Positions 15,194 through 22,949 of a stretch of DNA of 28,465 bases are shown here, piece by piece. The stretch's first letter is position 1; every line of letters begins with the position of its first letter. The stretch comes from a virus, in the IMG/VR virus record IMGVR_UViG_3300023281_001103, positions 1-28,465 of that record; one strand, 5' to 3'. A program made the position numbers and the translations under genes. The notes beneath the pieces were generated by a model. That model saw only the letters and a list, made by a program, of their open reading frames with translations, was not told the DNA's origin and searched no databases.

Positions 15194-15801
15194 CTATCTG
15201 CTTTTTAAACGGGCTTTTTTAATCTCATTAGTTTCAGCTTTAATATATTTATCAGCATATTTAACTAACTCAGTTATTTCTGTCATACTCATATTTTGCA
15301 ATTCACTATAAGTCACCCCTCCTTGGTAAAATTTTAACAAACTACAAAATGTTTCATCTAATTTTGGGTTTGAGAAATAACTGAAGGTAACAAAAAATGG
15401 GTTAAATATTCCCCCATTAGCTTATCAGTATCATCCTGATTCATCATCTGCAAATGCCCTTTCTCTAGTTTTTTCTCTAGATCATTTATTTTACAAATAT
15501 TTGCACTCAGGATGAGTGCTTCAAAACGATCATAAAATCTGAAATAAAATTCCTCATCTTGATCTTTCGCCATCATAAGCATAGTTACTAATGATTCCCC
15601 ATCTAACTCAGCACTTCCTTTTGCATCTGAAACCTCAATGTTTTTGCTATTCTCACCTTCTGCTCTTAGAACTTTCATAAGCATAGATTGCATAGGAGCT
15701 GTTAAAGGTCTATGTATATTAGTTGGTGAGAATAAGACCAATTTTTTTATTTCTGTGGTAGGATTATTTAACACAAACTCAAATGATTGTTTATTCATCA
15801 T
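15194..15801 (-). CDS. Tail assembly chaperone, long form made by -1 frameshift (gpGT type)
   Basis: If a ribosome slips -1 on T TTT TTG (15397 to 15391 on the minus strand), it continues in an open frame to TAG at 15194-15196. The result is a fusion of about 202 residues, 137 from the zero frame plus about 65 from the -1 frame. The new part has the gpT/E'-like pattern FCSLLKFYQGGVTYSELQNM followed by an acidic/basic helix ending KKARLKSR, matching the WYGGvtxxelxxM signature of phage extension domains. The -1 frame has no start codon of its own that would explain it, and it ends 2 nt before the tape measure ATG. The conserved frameshift in tail chaperone genes is established for many phages; use of this heptamer here is inferred. 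Confidence 0.8.
15358..15801 (-). CDS. Tail assembly chaperone, short form (Mu gp41-like, gpG type)
   Basis: The 147-residue product reads from ATG at 15801 (overlap ATGA with the tail tube stop) to TAG at 15358. It is helical and charged, with a KKLVLFSPTNIHRPLTAPMQSMLMKVLRAEG N-terminal part, then KDQDEEFYFRFYDRFEAL, consistent with tail assembly chaperones that bind the tape measure during assembly. It sits where lambda gpG and P2 E sit, immediately before the tape measure. Its last residues follow a T TTT TTG heptamer, where part of the ribosomes should shift to -1 and make the long form listed separately. The functional call is by position, length and the conserved frameshift, because chaperone sequences diverge strongly. 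Confidence 0.78.
   Translation of the reverse strand: MMNKQSFEFVLNNPTTEIKKLVLFSPTNIHRPLTAPMQSMLMKVLRAEGENSKNIEVSDAKGSAELDGESLVTMLMMAKDQDEEFYFRFYDRFEALILSANICKINDLEKKLEKGHLQMMNQDDTDKLMGEYLTHFLLPSVISQTQN
15391..15397 (-). promoter_or_regulatory. Programmed -1 frameshift slippery heptamer T TTT TTG
   Basis: On the minus strand CAT TTT TTG is in the zero frame, and the heptamer T TTT TTG fits X XXY YYZ. Both tRNAs can re-pair one base back on TTT and TTT. The -1 frame is then open into a recognisable chaperone extension. No strong downstream pseudoknot is evident by eye, so efficiency cannot be judged. Confidence 0.8.
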
Positions 15802-16178
15802 ACGACTACGTCCCCTTCCATCTCAATATCAATCTCACCATCTACTCCCAGCATTAATGCTGGATCATTAATAATAGCAGAATTTGTCATAGTTTTAGTA
15901 AAGTCATCTTCACTTATTAAAACAGTATTATTATTACTGTTATTTTTAACTGTTATCATATTATTTATATTGTCATCAGTAGAATAAATCTTGAATTTCA
16001 CATTTCCTAATTTTGTAGACCCATCATCAAATAAAACAGAAGTAACTGAGCCACCGCCAGCAGATTGAGCTTTGATTTTAGATGTTCCAAAACCTTGTGT
16101 TACCTCTAAGCTATTTGGAACAATTGAAAAATTTATTCCATTTATTTGTAGAGCCGGTAGTGTTATTGCATTTGCCAT
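15798..16178 (-). CDS. Tail tube protein (Mu gpM-like)
   Basis: The 126-residue product matches the tail tube family (GPM type): a compact beta-sandwich that stacks as hexamers inside the sheath. N-terminal: LPALQINGINFSIVPNSLEV, then TSKIKAQSAGGGSVTSVLFDDG, followed by KLGNVKFKIYSTDDN and a loop with NNMITVKNNSN. The C-terminal SEDDFTKTMTNSAIIND segment is the common 'ftk...n' pattern and the tail is acidic (GEIDIEMEGDVVV). It is the gene directly downstream of the sheath and is usually present in many copies, fitting the GGGG Shine-Dalgarno sequence before the ATG. The tube gene overlaps the chaperone start as ATGA. Confidence 0.85.
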   Translation of the reverse strand: MANAITLPALQINGINFSIVPNSLEVTQGFGTSKIKAQSAGGGSVTSVLFDDGSTKLGNVKFKIYSTDDNINNMITVKNNSNNNTVLISEDDFTKTMTNSAIINDPALMLGVDGEIDIEMEGDVVV

Positions 16179-16188
16179 TAATAAACCC

Positions 16189-17766
16189 CTATGACGTTGT
16201 GGTATCGAATGTTATATTAACTGTCCCATCAATTGTCCTAACTTGACTTACTATGGGGACATCCATAGTAGTAGTTATAGTTCCCGTAGTAAGGTCAAAA
16301 GCTACTGTTAAATTTTCTTTATAGAAACTTAAAGCATCCGACCCAGCTTGAGCTAAAGCATAGTTAGAATCATTAGCTAATGTTGAATACAAACCTACTT
16401 GAAATGCTGTAAACGCACTTGGGTTAACCTGCTTAGCATTTGGTATAATATCTCCTGTAGTCATTACTGCTTGAGCATATTCAGTTAGATTACTGTTATA
16501 ATAAAATTCTCTTATCACACTTCCAGTATCTACAGTATTTAAGAATTTAAAGCTAGTATCAGATTGACCTAATGTGTTTGTTGTATAAGTTGTAATAGCT
16601 TGCCCAGAAATAATACTTGTTAAAGATGCGTTGTTGCCTAAAAACATACATCCATTGTTATTTAAGTCTTCTTGCTCATCTGAGGTCCACCCATATTCAC
16701 TTTCAATAACTTCTAAATTGCTAAATGGGGTGTTTTGATAAGGCACTCCTGCTAACCACGGGCCTCCAAAACTATTTCCTGAACCAGCACTTCCTACTAG
16801 ATAACGAGCTATATTTTGATCCTTAGTAAATCTCTTAGTGCGTATAGCAACGTCCTGAGCACACAAACTCATATCCAACTCAAACAAAGATGATCCTGCA
16901 TAAAAAGTATTTCCAGCATCATCAGTTTTAGATACAGATTTATTAACTAGTAAGAGCATAGAACCTGAGTTCATACTGAGCGCAGTGGCTTGAACAGTCG
17001 TTGAATCTGAAGTTTGACCCATAAACGACACCCCATCTAAAACAACTCCTGTGGAATTAAATCTCCCATCTAAAAATGATTTAACATCAGATAACCCGAA
17101 TAAAGGAGCCAGCACACTCTGATATCTTATATTACTTACTTGAGCACTAAAATTACTAATATCTGGATCAGTGGCCCCCCCATTCATACCTGTAATATCA
17201 AATGCTAAACCTGATACAGAACCTTCCATCCATAAACCTAATGTATTTAATTGAGTTCCCCCATTAACAGCGGTCAAATCGGTAGAATCCACCCCAGAAT
17301 TAAAAACTGCAGTTGCTAATATATCAGACTCAGCATTTATTAAATCAGTGAAATCACTTGCTAAATCATTAGCAGTGGCACCACTAGGAATAGTTAAACT
17401 TAAAGCGTATTTTGTTTTAGATTGTACATATAAAGTCAACACACCATCTTCAGTTGCAGTCCCTGTGAAAGCTATGCTTCCTGTGGCTGCTACAGCACTC
17501 CCATCGTCATTGTATGGAATAGCATCTATCGTAGTTGTAGAATTTATAGCTCTAAATTGGCGAATTGCTTCAGATAAAATACACTGTTCTCCAAATAAAC
17601 TATCTTCTTCTCCACTACTACCTATATCTTTTACTAGCACCCCATCATCACTAGAATCAGTTACTTGTTGACCAATGAATAAAACTCTTTGATCACCTAT
17701 TACCGCGGACGAAGATGTTGTAGCTGTCAAATCCCAAGTAGATTTTGGTAAAATAATAACTGCCAT
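16189..17766 (-). CDS. Contractile tail sheath protein (Mu gpL-like)
   Basis: The 525-residue product is the sheath that contracts to drive the tube into the host. N-terminal SAVIGDQRVLFIGQQV and SLFGEQCILSEAIRQFRAINS (a DVFGxGSxLxxM-like switch) agree with the sheath family. The middle part holds several beta-rich insertions (about 90-200). The C-terminal third has EFYYNSNLTEYAQAVMTTGD, PNAKQVNPSAFTAFQVGLYSTL and SFYKENLTVAFDLTTGTITTTMDVPIVSQVRTIDG, the last being the conserved C-terminal arm region that strands into the neighbouring subunit. Gene order sheath-tube-chaperone-tape measure confirms the call. Shine-Dalgarno AAGGGG precedes the ATG. Confidence 0.88.
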   Translation of the reverse strand: MAVIILPKSTWDLTATTSSSAVIGDQRVLFIGQQVTDSSDDGVLVKDIGSSGEEDSLFGEQCILSEAIRQFRAINSTTTIDAIPYNDDGSAVAATGSIAFTGTATEDGVLTLYVQSKTKYALSLTIPSGATANDLASDFTDLINAESDILATAVFNSGVDSTDLTAVNGGTQLNTLGLWMEGSVSGLAFDITGMNGGATDPDISNFSAQVSNIRYQSVLAPLFGLSDVKSFLDGRFNSTGVVLDGVSFMGQTSDSTTVQATALSMNSGSMLLLVNKSVSKTDDAGNTFYAGSSLFELDMSLCAQDVAIRTKRFTKDQNIARYLVGSAGSGNSFGGPWLAGVPYQNTPFSNLEVIESEYGWTSDEQEDLNNNGCMFLGNNASLTSIISGQAITTYTTNTLGQSDTSFKFLNTVDTGSVIREFYYNSNLTEYAQAVMTTGDIIPNAKQVNPSAFTAFQVGLYSTLANDSNYALAQAGSDALSFYKENLTVAFDLTTGTITTTMDVPIVSQVRTIDGTVNITFDTTTS

Positions 17767-17784
17767 TAATGTTCCCCTTTTAAA

Positions 17785-18879
17785 TCAAACATCTTCATCT
17801 AAATTTATATTAGCTGTTAGATTTTGATCATTTATATTAATACTCAAATCTATATTTAATAATGGAGCATTCTCTCCATTATTATAAGTGTCATAGTATG
17901 TTACGTCAAAATTTACTTGAAAAACCATCTTATAAACCATATAAGCTGCATTATAACTTAACATATCCCCAGACTCATATGTATATACAAAATCTGACGC
18001 TGCATCATAAGGATCAGTAGATTTCAATCTTAAAAATGCTTTAAATATTTCTACTTTAATGTCTTCTAAATCATTATAAGCACCCAAGCCGCTTATCTCA
18101 TCACTAGTTGGTATAAAAATTAACATACCAACATTTTCTATCAACCTAAGTCTATATTCTGTATTTTTACCGTTGTATGTTTTAGTAGCATCATTGAGAA
18201 TGTCCCTATCCTTAGACGTAAATGATGTATCCGGTACGACAAATAACCAATATTGATCATTCCCTTCTTTAGTATACGAATCAAGGCACCTATCATCGGT
18301 AATAGCTCCTGTCACCCTAGGTGAAGAATGTGCTAATATTGTACCTGCTGTATTGGTGGAAGCAGCAGAATCTATATCATATGTGAAAGTAGTAGTATCA
18401 ACTACTGTTATCTGCTTTAACCCCACATATCTATTAAATGTGTGATTATAAAGCACCGGAGAGCCTGTGGCCGGTGTAGTAGGAGATGTGGTTATTTCAT
18501 AAGTAAATATGTTGCGATCTGGTACAGAAACTAATGTGAATGTCCCGTTATAATCCGTTTCTGTTGCATTATCTACAGTAACAGTTACATCAGTTGTTTT
18601 CTTAGTGTTGAAATTTAAAGCTAATGATAAGTTATTATTTTCAGTAGTGACTCCACTAACAGTACCGTCATCAAAAGTTAAAGAATCTATATCTATAAGT
18701 TCAATAGCTCCACTAATGTTAATATAATCCCCAGTAGTAAAGCCATGGTCAGTTGCAGTAATAGCGGTCGCTGTAGTACCCGAAGATGTCAATGAAGTTA
18801 CACTAATTGTATCGGTAAACTTATCACTCAACTGAGGTAAAACCTGAGCCAATTGATTAATTAATGGTTTTAAGTTCAT
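17785..18879 (-). CDS. Tail terminator-like protein (Mu gp37-like) with inserted beta-domains
   Basis: From the preferred ATG at 18879 the product has 364 residues; a TTG at 18885 is the alternative but lacks Shine-Dalgarno spacing (GAG is 8 nt before the ATG). An N-terminal helix (LKPLINQLAQVLPQL) is followed by inserted beta-rich units at about 25-185: SVTSLTSSGTTATAITATDHG, TDYNGTFTL, FTYEITTSPTTPATG, and a second partial unit with TVVDTTTFTYDIDSA. The rest (VENVGMLIFIPTSDE, YNDLEDIKVEIFKAFLRL) resembles gp37-type tail terminators. It lies directly before the sheath gene, as gp37 does in Mu. Its inserts match that in the J protein, at DNA level too, implying one shared module. Terminator function is inferred from position. 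Confidence 0.65.
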   Translation of the reverse strand: MNLKPLINQLAQVLPQLSDKFTDTISVTSLTSSGTTATAITATDHGFTTGDYINISGAIELIDIDSLTFDDGTVSGVTTENNNLSLALNFNTKKTTDVTVTVDNATETDYNGTFTLVSVPDRNIFTYEITTSPTTPATGSPVLYNHTFNRYVGLKQITVVDTTTFTYDIDSAASTNTAGTILAHSSPRVTGAITDDRCLDSYTKEGNDQYWLFVVPDTSFTSKDRDILNDATKTYNGKNTEYRLRLIENVGMLIFIPTSDEISGLGAYNDLEDIKVEIFKAFLRLKSTDPYDAASDFVYTYESGDMLSYNAAYMVYKMVFQVNFDVTYYDTYNNGENAPLLNIDLSININDQNLTANINLDEDV

Positions 18880-19312
18880 TACCAATTCTCAATTTAAAAT
18901 ATGTTTCTGTATTTCTTTCATTATCATTAATTGATTTTATTAAATAGGGGCGTTGCGCCATTCTCGAAGTTCCAAACTCCAAAAACTTAGCATAAAAAGC
19001 ATCATTATTCCCCGCTGAAAAATCTAATTGTTGCCAAGAAGATGTTTTTGTTTCTAAGCTTTTCTCCAGGGTTCCTGTGAACTTGGCCGGAGCTTCACCT
19101 GGGGCAGATGCTTGGTGTCTTACCAAGCGTCCGTTCAATCGTTTTATATAAACTCTTCCTGATTTAGGCGCTCTAAAATCTTTTTTTGTAGTTTTCTTCA
19201 AATTGTTAGACAAATCTCTATAAGCTAAAGATATTCCTTTTTTATAATCTTTAGCTATAGAATCTAACTTTTCATATACATCTTTATTACATTTAGAACT
19301 AACTACAATCAT
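18857..19312 (-). CDS. HK97 gp10-like head-tail connector / tail completion protein
   Basis: The 151-residue product has the HK97-gp10-like signature: a basic N-terminal part (SIAKDYKKGISLAYRDLSNNLKKTTKKDF), then RHQASAPGEAPAKFTGTLEKSL (residues 66-87 approximately) and a C-terminal FYAKFLEFGTSRMAQRPYL with NDAFYA. Family members bridge the completed head and the tail, acting before or at joining. It overlaps the next gene's start by 23 nt (to ATG at 18879) and overlaps the upstream paralogue's stop as ATGA. The Lys-rich N-terminus could contact DNA. There are no other functional motifs. Confidence 0.8.
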   Translation of the reverse strand: MIVVSSKCNKDVYEKLDSIAKDYKKGISLAYRDLSNNLKKTTKKDFRAPKSGRVYIKRLNGRLVRHQASAPGEAPAKFTGTLEKSLETKTSSWQQLDFSAGNNDAFYAKFLEFGTSRMAQRPYLIKSINDNERNTETYFKLRIGNELKTIN

Positions 19313-19713
19313 ACAGTTCGTACTGGTATAGGTTTCACCAATCTCTCAGAAGCTTCTAGAGCATATACTGTCCCAACTCCGTCAGTTGATGTAGCAACTA
19401 CTTTATAATACTGAGCAGTTAAACTTGTTATACCCAATACTAAAGGATATGTTGAATCAGTTGTTATAGTTTTAGTATCGTAAGGGTTTATCAAATTTGC
19501 ATCCGGAACACTAGTATAACTAATGGAGTCATCTGATTCCTGTATGTCGATAACCACATCCGAAGTAATACTGTCCACAAATATAATAAAATTTAGAGAA
19601 AATCCCTGTTTTGCGCCTGATGTAATAATATTACTATCAACATCCCCTACAATTAAGGAATCATTTAGAATTACTTCATATTCTATATCACTTGTAATAT
19701 CTTTTATAGCCAT
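19309..19713 (-). CDS. Small beta-rich head protein, paralogue C
   Basis: The 134-residue product shows one of three copies of a pattern in this region: hydrophobic strands, then DIQESDDSISYTSVPDANL, then strands with LGITSLTAQYYKVVATST and a Pro-rich tail (RLVKPIPVRTV). It has no Cys or recognised catalytic residues. The fold is probably an immunoglobulin-like beta-sandwich, as for many small decoration or connector-region proteins. A Shine-Dalgarno AGGAG precedes the ATG. The role is inferred from place in the connector cluster: a head decoration or fibre subunit is likeliest. Confidence 0.55.
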   Translation of the reverse strand: MAIKDITSDIEYEVILNDSLIVGDVDSNIITSGAKQGFSLNFIIFVDSITSDVVIDIQESDDSISYTSVPDANLINPYDTKTITTDSTYPLVLGITSLTAQYYKVVATSTDGVGTVYALEASERLVKPIPVRTV

Positions 19714-19722
19714 TTTTTTCTC

Positions 19723-20121
19723 CTATGTTTTAGAGGCTTCTTTGTCAGTTGACCCTGTTGTTTGACAGTTTAACTGCAAAAATAAATTATTATCTTCTAA
19801 ATTTATGATATTCATAATATCATATCTGTTATCAGAATATTCCACCCAATTTTCAGAAGTTAAATCGGATTTATAACGTATGTAAAATACAGTATCTATC
19901 ACACGTTCTATACCAACATCATCAAATATAGTTTTGCCCTTTGGAGTTTGTATCATACTCCAAACTTCATAGAGCAAAAGGAATTCTTCTCCAAAATCTA
20001 TATCATCCCCTCCCGGATTAGTAGGCGCACTTATCTCTCGGGTATAAATTCCTATTTTCCTATTCAAACTTCCTGAACAAATCTGAGTCTTCGTTCTTTC
20101 TATGTTTACACAATTTACCAT
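19723..20121 (-). CDS. Head-tail joining / head closure protein
   Basis: The 132-residue product fits the SPP1 gp16/HK97 gp7-like head-tail joining family: an N-terminal part with LNRKIGIYTREIS, an FGEEFLLLYEVWSMIQTPKGK segment, and the motif RVIDTVFYIRYKSDLTSENWVEYSDNRYDIMNI, which is the usual rivy...I...w...g.rYdI pattern. Such proteins form a ring closing the portal channel after packaging. The start overlaps the upstream stop as TAATG. The N-terminal CVNIERTKTQICSG has two Cys. Its position between two copies of a beta-rich protein is unusual; the normal order has it next to the gp6 connector. Confidence 0.72.
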   Translation of the reverse strand: MVNCVNIERTKTQICSGSLNRKIGIYTREISAPTNPGGDDIDFGEEFLLLYEVWSMIQTPKGKTIFDDVGIERVIDTVFYIRYKSDLTSENWVEYSDNRYDIMNIINLEDNNLFLQLNCQTTGSTDKEASKT

Positions 20122-20540
20122 TAGAAGCTACTAGGTGGAACATCTGGTTTCTGTTTTAATTTACCAACTAAAAATATATATGATGAATATCCATTTCCTT
20201 GATTCACTATGGTTATATTAGCTCTTAAATATTGTAAATCTGATAATACTCCAACTTGTAATAGAGTTTCTCCCTGTTGATCGGTGTCATCATGTACAAT
20301 AGGGTAAACTGGAGTTAATAAACGCTCTTCAGGGACTTCAGACCATGTAGTATTATCTTCTGACTCATCAATTGTTATTGTCAATTCATCATTATTAGTA
20401 GCTAAAAACATAAACCCAAATGAAACACCTTCCGAATATCTGGTTATATCTACTCCATCTGTAGTAATGTCGCCAGTTTGTTGTTCAGTTAATGTTAATA
20501 AAATAGCTTCTATATTATATTTTTCACAATGATAAGCCAT
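20121..20540 (-). CDS. Small beta-rich head protein, paralogue B
   Basis: The 139-residue product is similar in pattern to the 20543 and 19309 products: LTITIDESEDNTTWSEVPEERLL in the middle, LLQVGVLSDLQYLRANITIV, and a final GKLKQKPDVPPSSF. Strong Asp/Glu content and a WSEVP motif are shared. No domain of known function is recognised. It probably decorates the head or forms a connector-associated fibre; the strand pattern suggests an Ig-like beta-sandwich. The ATG is 3 nt beyond the upstream stop. Confidence 0.55.
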   Translation of the reverse strand: MAYHCEKYNIEAILLTLTEQQTGDITTDGVDITRYSEGVSFGFMFLATNNDELTITIDESEDNTTWSEVPEERLLTPVYPIVHDDTDQQGETLLQVGVLSDLQYLRANITIVNQGNGYSSYIFLVGKLKQKPDVPPSSF

Positions 20541-20542
20541 AA

Positions 20543-20950
20543 CTATACTCCGCTATCGTCAAACGGTTTATTGGAAACTTCACCTCTAAATACAACATTA
20601 ACGTGTTCATTTGTGTCTGCACTCGCTGTAAAAACCTGTCTTATATATCTTTCATTTGATATTATCCCAACAGACATTAACTCGTCACCATCAATAGATC
20701 CTGTTGTAAATAATAAATCTGAGGTTTTAATAATTTTATCATCTGGCATTGTAGACCATGTAGATGCGTCTTCTGATTCTTCAAAAATAAATGATACATC
20801 TGAACCGAAACCTATATTAGCATAAATAAATGTTATGCTTGTATAACCTTCTGTATCAAAGGTATTGGTAGTGAGTCCACCTGTATTTATTGATTGGTTA
20901 CCTTGTATCTGCACATGCTCGTAATTAGACTTTATATCTTTATCACTCAT
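20543..20950 (-). CDS. Small beta-rich head protein, paralogue A
   Basis: The 135-residue product has the motif VSFIFEESEDASTWSTMPDDKI (about 52-73) and MSVGIISNERYIRQVFTASAD, homologous in arrangement to the two genes downstream. A Thr/Ser-rich N-terminus precedes it. Gene order (capsid, gp6-like connector, then this) places it with head completion. The ATG overlaps the connector stop as ATGA. Unknown function; the most plausible role is decoration or completion of the capsid. Three divergent copies in 1.7 kb suggest repeated duplication with functional division. Confidence 0.55.
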   Translation of the reverse strand: MSDKDIKSNYEHVQIQGNQSINTGGLTTNTFDTEGYTSITFIYANIGFGSDVSFIFEESEDASTWSTMPDDKIIKTSDLLFTTGSIDGDELMSVGIISNERYIRQVFTASADTNEHVNVVFRGEVSNKPFDDSGV

Positions 20951-21636
20951 ACACCACCCCTAAATGAAGCCCCATATAATGATTTTATCTTATATTTTCT
21001 ATAAATCATAGCAGAGTAAGCTGGCCACCCCCCCATATTAGAACAATCACAACTAGAACAATCCCCTCTATTTGCATATAAATCAGTTACTTGTTGTAAG
21101 AGCCCCATCTGAATATCGGATGGTATGTCATCCTCTGAAGTTCCATACCCCGCTGTAAAATCTACTCTAATACTCTGAAATGAATCATCTTTGTCCGTTG
21201 GGATACTGTCTTCTTCCGATATAATTATTCTTGAATAAATAGATTCTTGGGTAGCATAATAAATACTAGATTCAACTGCTATAAAAGTTGAATCTACTGA
21301 ATATTCAAAAGCATCTAATGATTCTAATTTTGATTTCCTTAGTTCAAAAGATTGTCTAAATAAATTAAAAAATGTTCTAAACTGAGTATCTATTAATATT
21401 CTACCTGTGAAGGATTCGAAACAATCTCTAGATGCTTCAATTAAAGTTGTTAAATAAGTATCCTCAGAAGTATCTGATGTATCTAATCTTAACTGCTCTT
21501 TAACTTGATCTAATGTTATAGGAGTAGTAGTTGGAGTAGTTATCACAGTATAGGTTTCAGGTTGTGAATCCCTTACATTAGGATAAGGGATTGCTGAACC
21601 TGAATAATAATCATATCCGTAATAGTTAGACACCAT
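20947..21636 (-). CDS. Head-tail connector, HK97 gp6-like, with a C-terminal Cys cluster
   Basis: The 229-residue product fits the gp6-like connector family: N-terminal PITLDQVKEQLRLDTSDTSEDTYLTTLIEASRDCFE (the first helix block, 39-74), then FTGRILIDTQFRTFF, a beta region, and IRVDFTAGYGTSEDDIPSDIQMGLLQQVTDLYANRGD (157-192). The last part matches the common RLDFtAGyG...vP..i...ll..va.lY.nRgd pattern. Residues 193-198 hold three Cys (CSSCDC), rare in such proteins and possibly metal-binding; other family members usually lack this. The overlap with the capsid gene is 11 nt. A Tyr-rich N-terminus (NYYGYDYYSG) precedes the domain. Confidence 0.78.
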   Translation of the reverse strand: MVSNYYGYDYYSGSAIPYPNVRDSQPETYTVITTPTTTPITLDQVKEQLRLDTSDTSEDTYLTTLIEASRDCFESFTGRILIDTQFRTFFNLFRQSFELRKSKLESLDAFEYSVDSTFIAVESSIYYATQESIYSRIIISEEDSIPTDKDDSFQSIRVDFTAGYGTSEDDIPSDIQMGLLQQVTDLYANRGDCSSCDCSNMGGWPAYSAMIYRKYKIKSLYGASFRGGV

Positions 21637-22939
21637 CAGATATAATCATTCTTTTAATGCTTTGATAATTAGTTACTGCTCCACCCACTCGTTTAGTCGT
21701 GTAATATTCAGTGTACGGTTTAGCAGTGATGTTATCTCTAATGACCCTAAACCCAAGTCTGTCAACAATCGTATACCCTCGTCTAAAATCACCATAAGCG
21801 ATTGGAGTGTCATCAGCAGTAAATGTAGAGCTGAGATCCGAAGCAAAAATAACTCGTTTTCCTAAAAGCATTCTCTCAAACCCATCACGTAAACCATCCG
21901 TAGGATTTATTAATGGGAACTCAGTCGTACTAGCTAATTGGATAACATTTCCCCACATAACTCTATGCATTAACCATACTGCATTAGCTTGATAATCTTC
22001 AAGAAGGGCTGTTTGCAGATTTGTAATACCATTATATGTAAAACCTGTATCTGAACCTGACCATATATCTTCTAAAGAATCTCTCGTGTAAGTAGTGTCA
22101 TCCCCTACTTCTGAGCCCCCACTAACCCATGATCCATAAGCATTAAAACCTTTAGGTTTACTTACCCCATTGCCTGATACAAATGCTGTGTTTTCACCTC
22201 TAGTAATAATATCCTGTACCTTGTTGACTAACCAAGTTTGTAAATCAAACGATGTATCATCAATTAAACGTTGTGTAGCTCTAGGATTTGCATATTGTTC
22301 AAAAATTGGGATTGATAATAAACCAATTTCAGGAGTATCCGTATTAGGACGAGAAGATATTTCTCCTACCCATCCTCCATTAGTTGCTTCATTATCATTA
22401 ATAATCATATCTACTTGATTAACAGAAGTAGTAATTACATTAGAGACTTGACGCATAGGAGAAGTTTCAAAAATACGAGTAATTTCTTCTGAAGATCTTT
22501 CAGGAATAATCCAATAACCCCCATCTGGATTAATTCCTTCCAACATGTCTTTTTTTACCCACCCTGAGTAAGGGTTTGATTTCTTAAATATTTTATTGGT
22601 AATTTCATTGTAAAGACCATTGTCTATAGGGCTTCCTTTACGTAAATACTGATCTAACTCCATACCATATTTCAAACGACATTCATCTATTTTTTCTCCC
22701 CCTACAGAAGGGCGAGTTAATCGTTTTTCAAGCTCTAATAATTTTTTCTCTTGATCTTCTTTTACAGACTTTAGAACATTAATTTGTTCTAATAATTTAG
22801 CTGATTCATCAGCGCTCTTAAGACGATGCTCTTCTAAATCATTTCTATTTTTCTTAGCTACTTCTAATGCGTCGTGCGTTGCTTTACCAAATTTATCAAG
22901 TTTATAGTTTATCTCTTGATCAAGATTAAAATCAGACAT
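21626..22939 (-). CDS. Major capsid protein, HK97 fold
   Basis: The 437-residue product is the HK97-type shell protein. Residues 1-75 or so form a charged coiled coil (DLEEHRLKSADESAKLLEQ and following), the delta domain that serves as internal scaffold and would be removed by the neighbouring protease. The mature part shows GINPDGGYWIIPERSSEEITRIFE (136-159), MRQVSNVITT, YANPRATQRLIDDTSFDLQTWL, then AFVSGNGVSKPKGF and QANAVWLMHRVMW, all typical. GDFRRGYTIVDRLGFRVIRD near the C-terminus is the usual last motif. The exact processing site is not obvious; it should lie between about residues 100 and 135. A GAGGGG Shine-Dalgarno sequence precedes the ATG. Confidence 0.9.
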   Translation of the reverse strand: MSDFNLDQEINYKLDKFGKATHDALEVAKKNRNDLEEHRLKSADESAKLLEQINVLKSVKEDQEKKLLELEKRLTRPSVGGEKIDECRLKYGMELDQYLRKGSPIDNGLYNEITNKIFKKSNPYSGWVKKDMLEGINPDGGYWIIPERSSEEITRIFETSPMRQVSNVITTSVNQVDMIINDNEATNGGWVGEISSRPNTDTPEIGLLSIPIFEQYANPRATQRLIDDTSFDLQTWLVNKVQDIITRGENTAFVSGNGVSKPKGFNAYGSWVSGGSEVGDDTTYTRDSLEDIWSGSDTGFTYNGITNLQTALLEDYQANAVWLMHRVMWGNVIQLASTTEFPLINPTDGLRDGFERMLLGKRVIFASDLSSTFTADDTPIAYGDFRRGYTIVDRLGFRVIRDNITAKPYTEYYTTKRVGGAVTNYQSIKRMIISDGV

Positions 22940-22949
22940 TGTTTACCCC

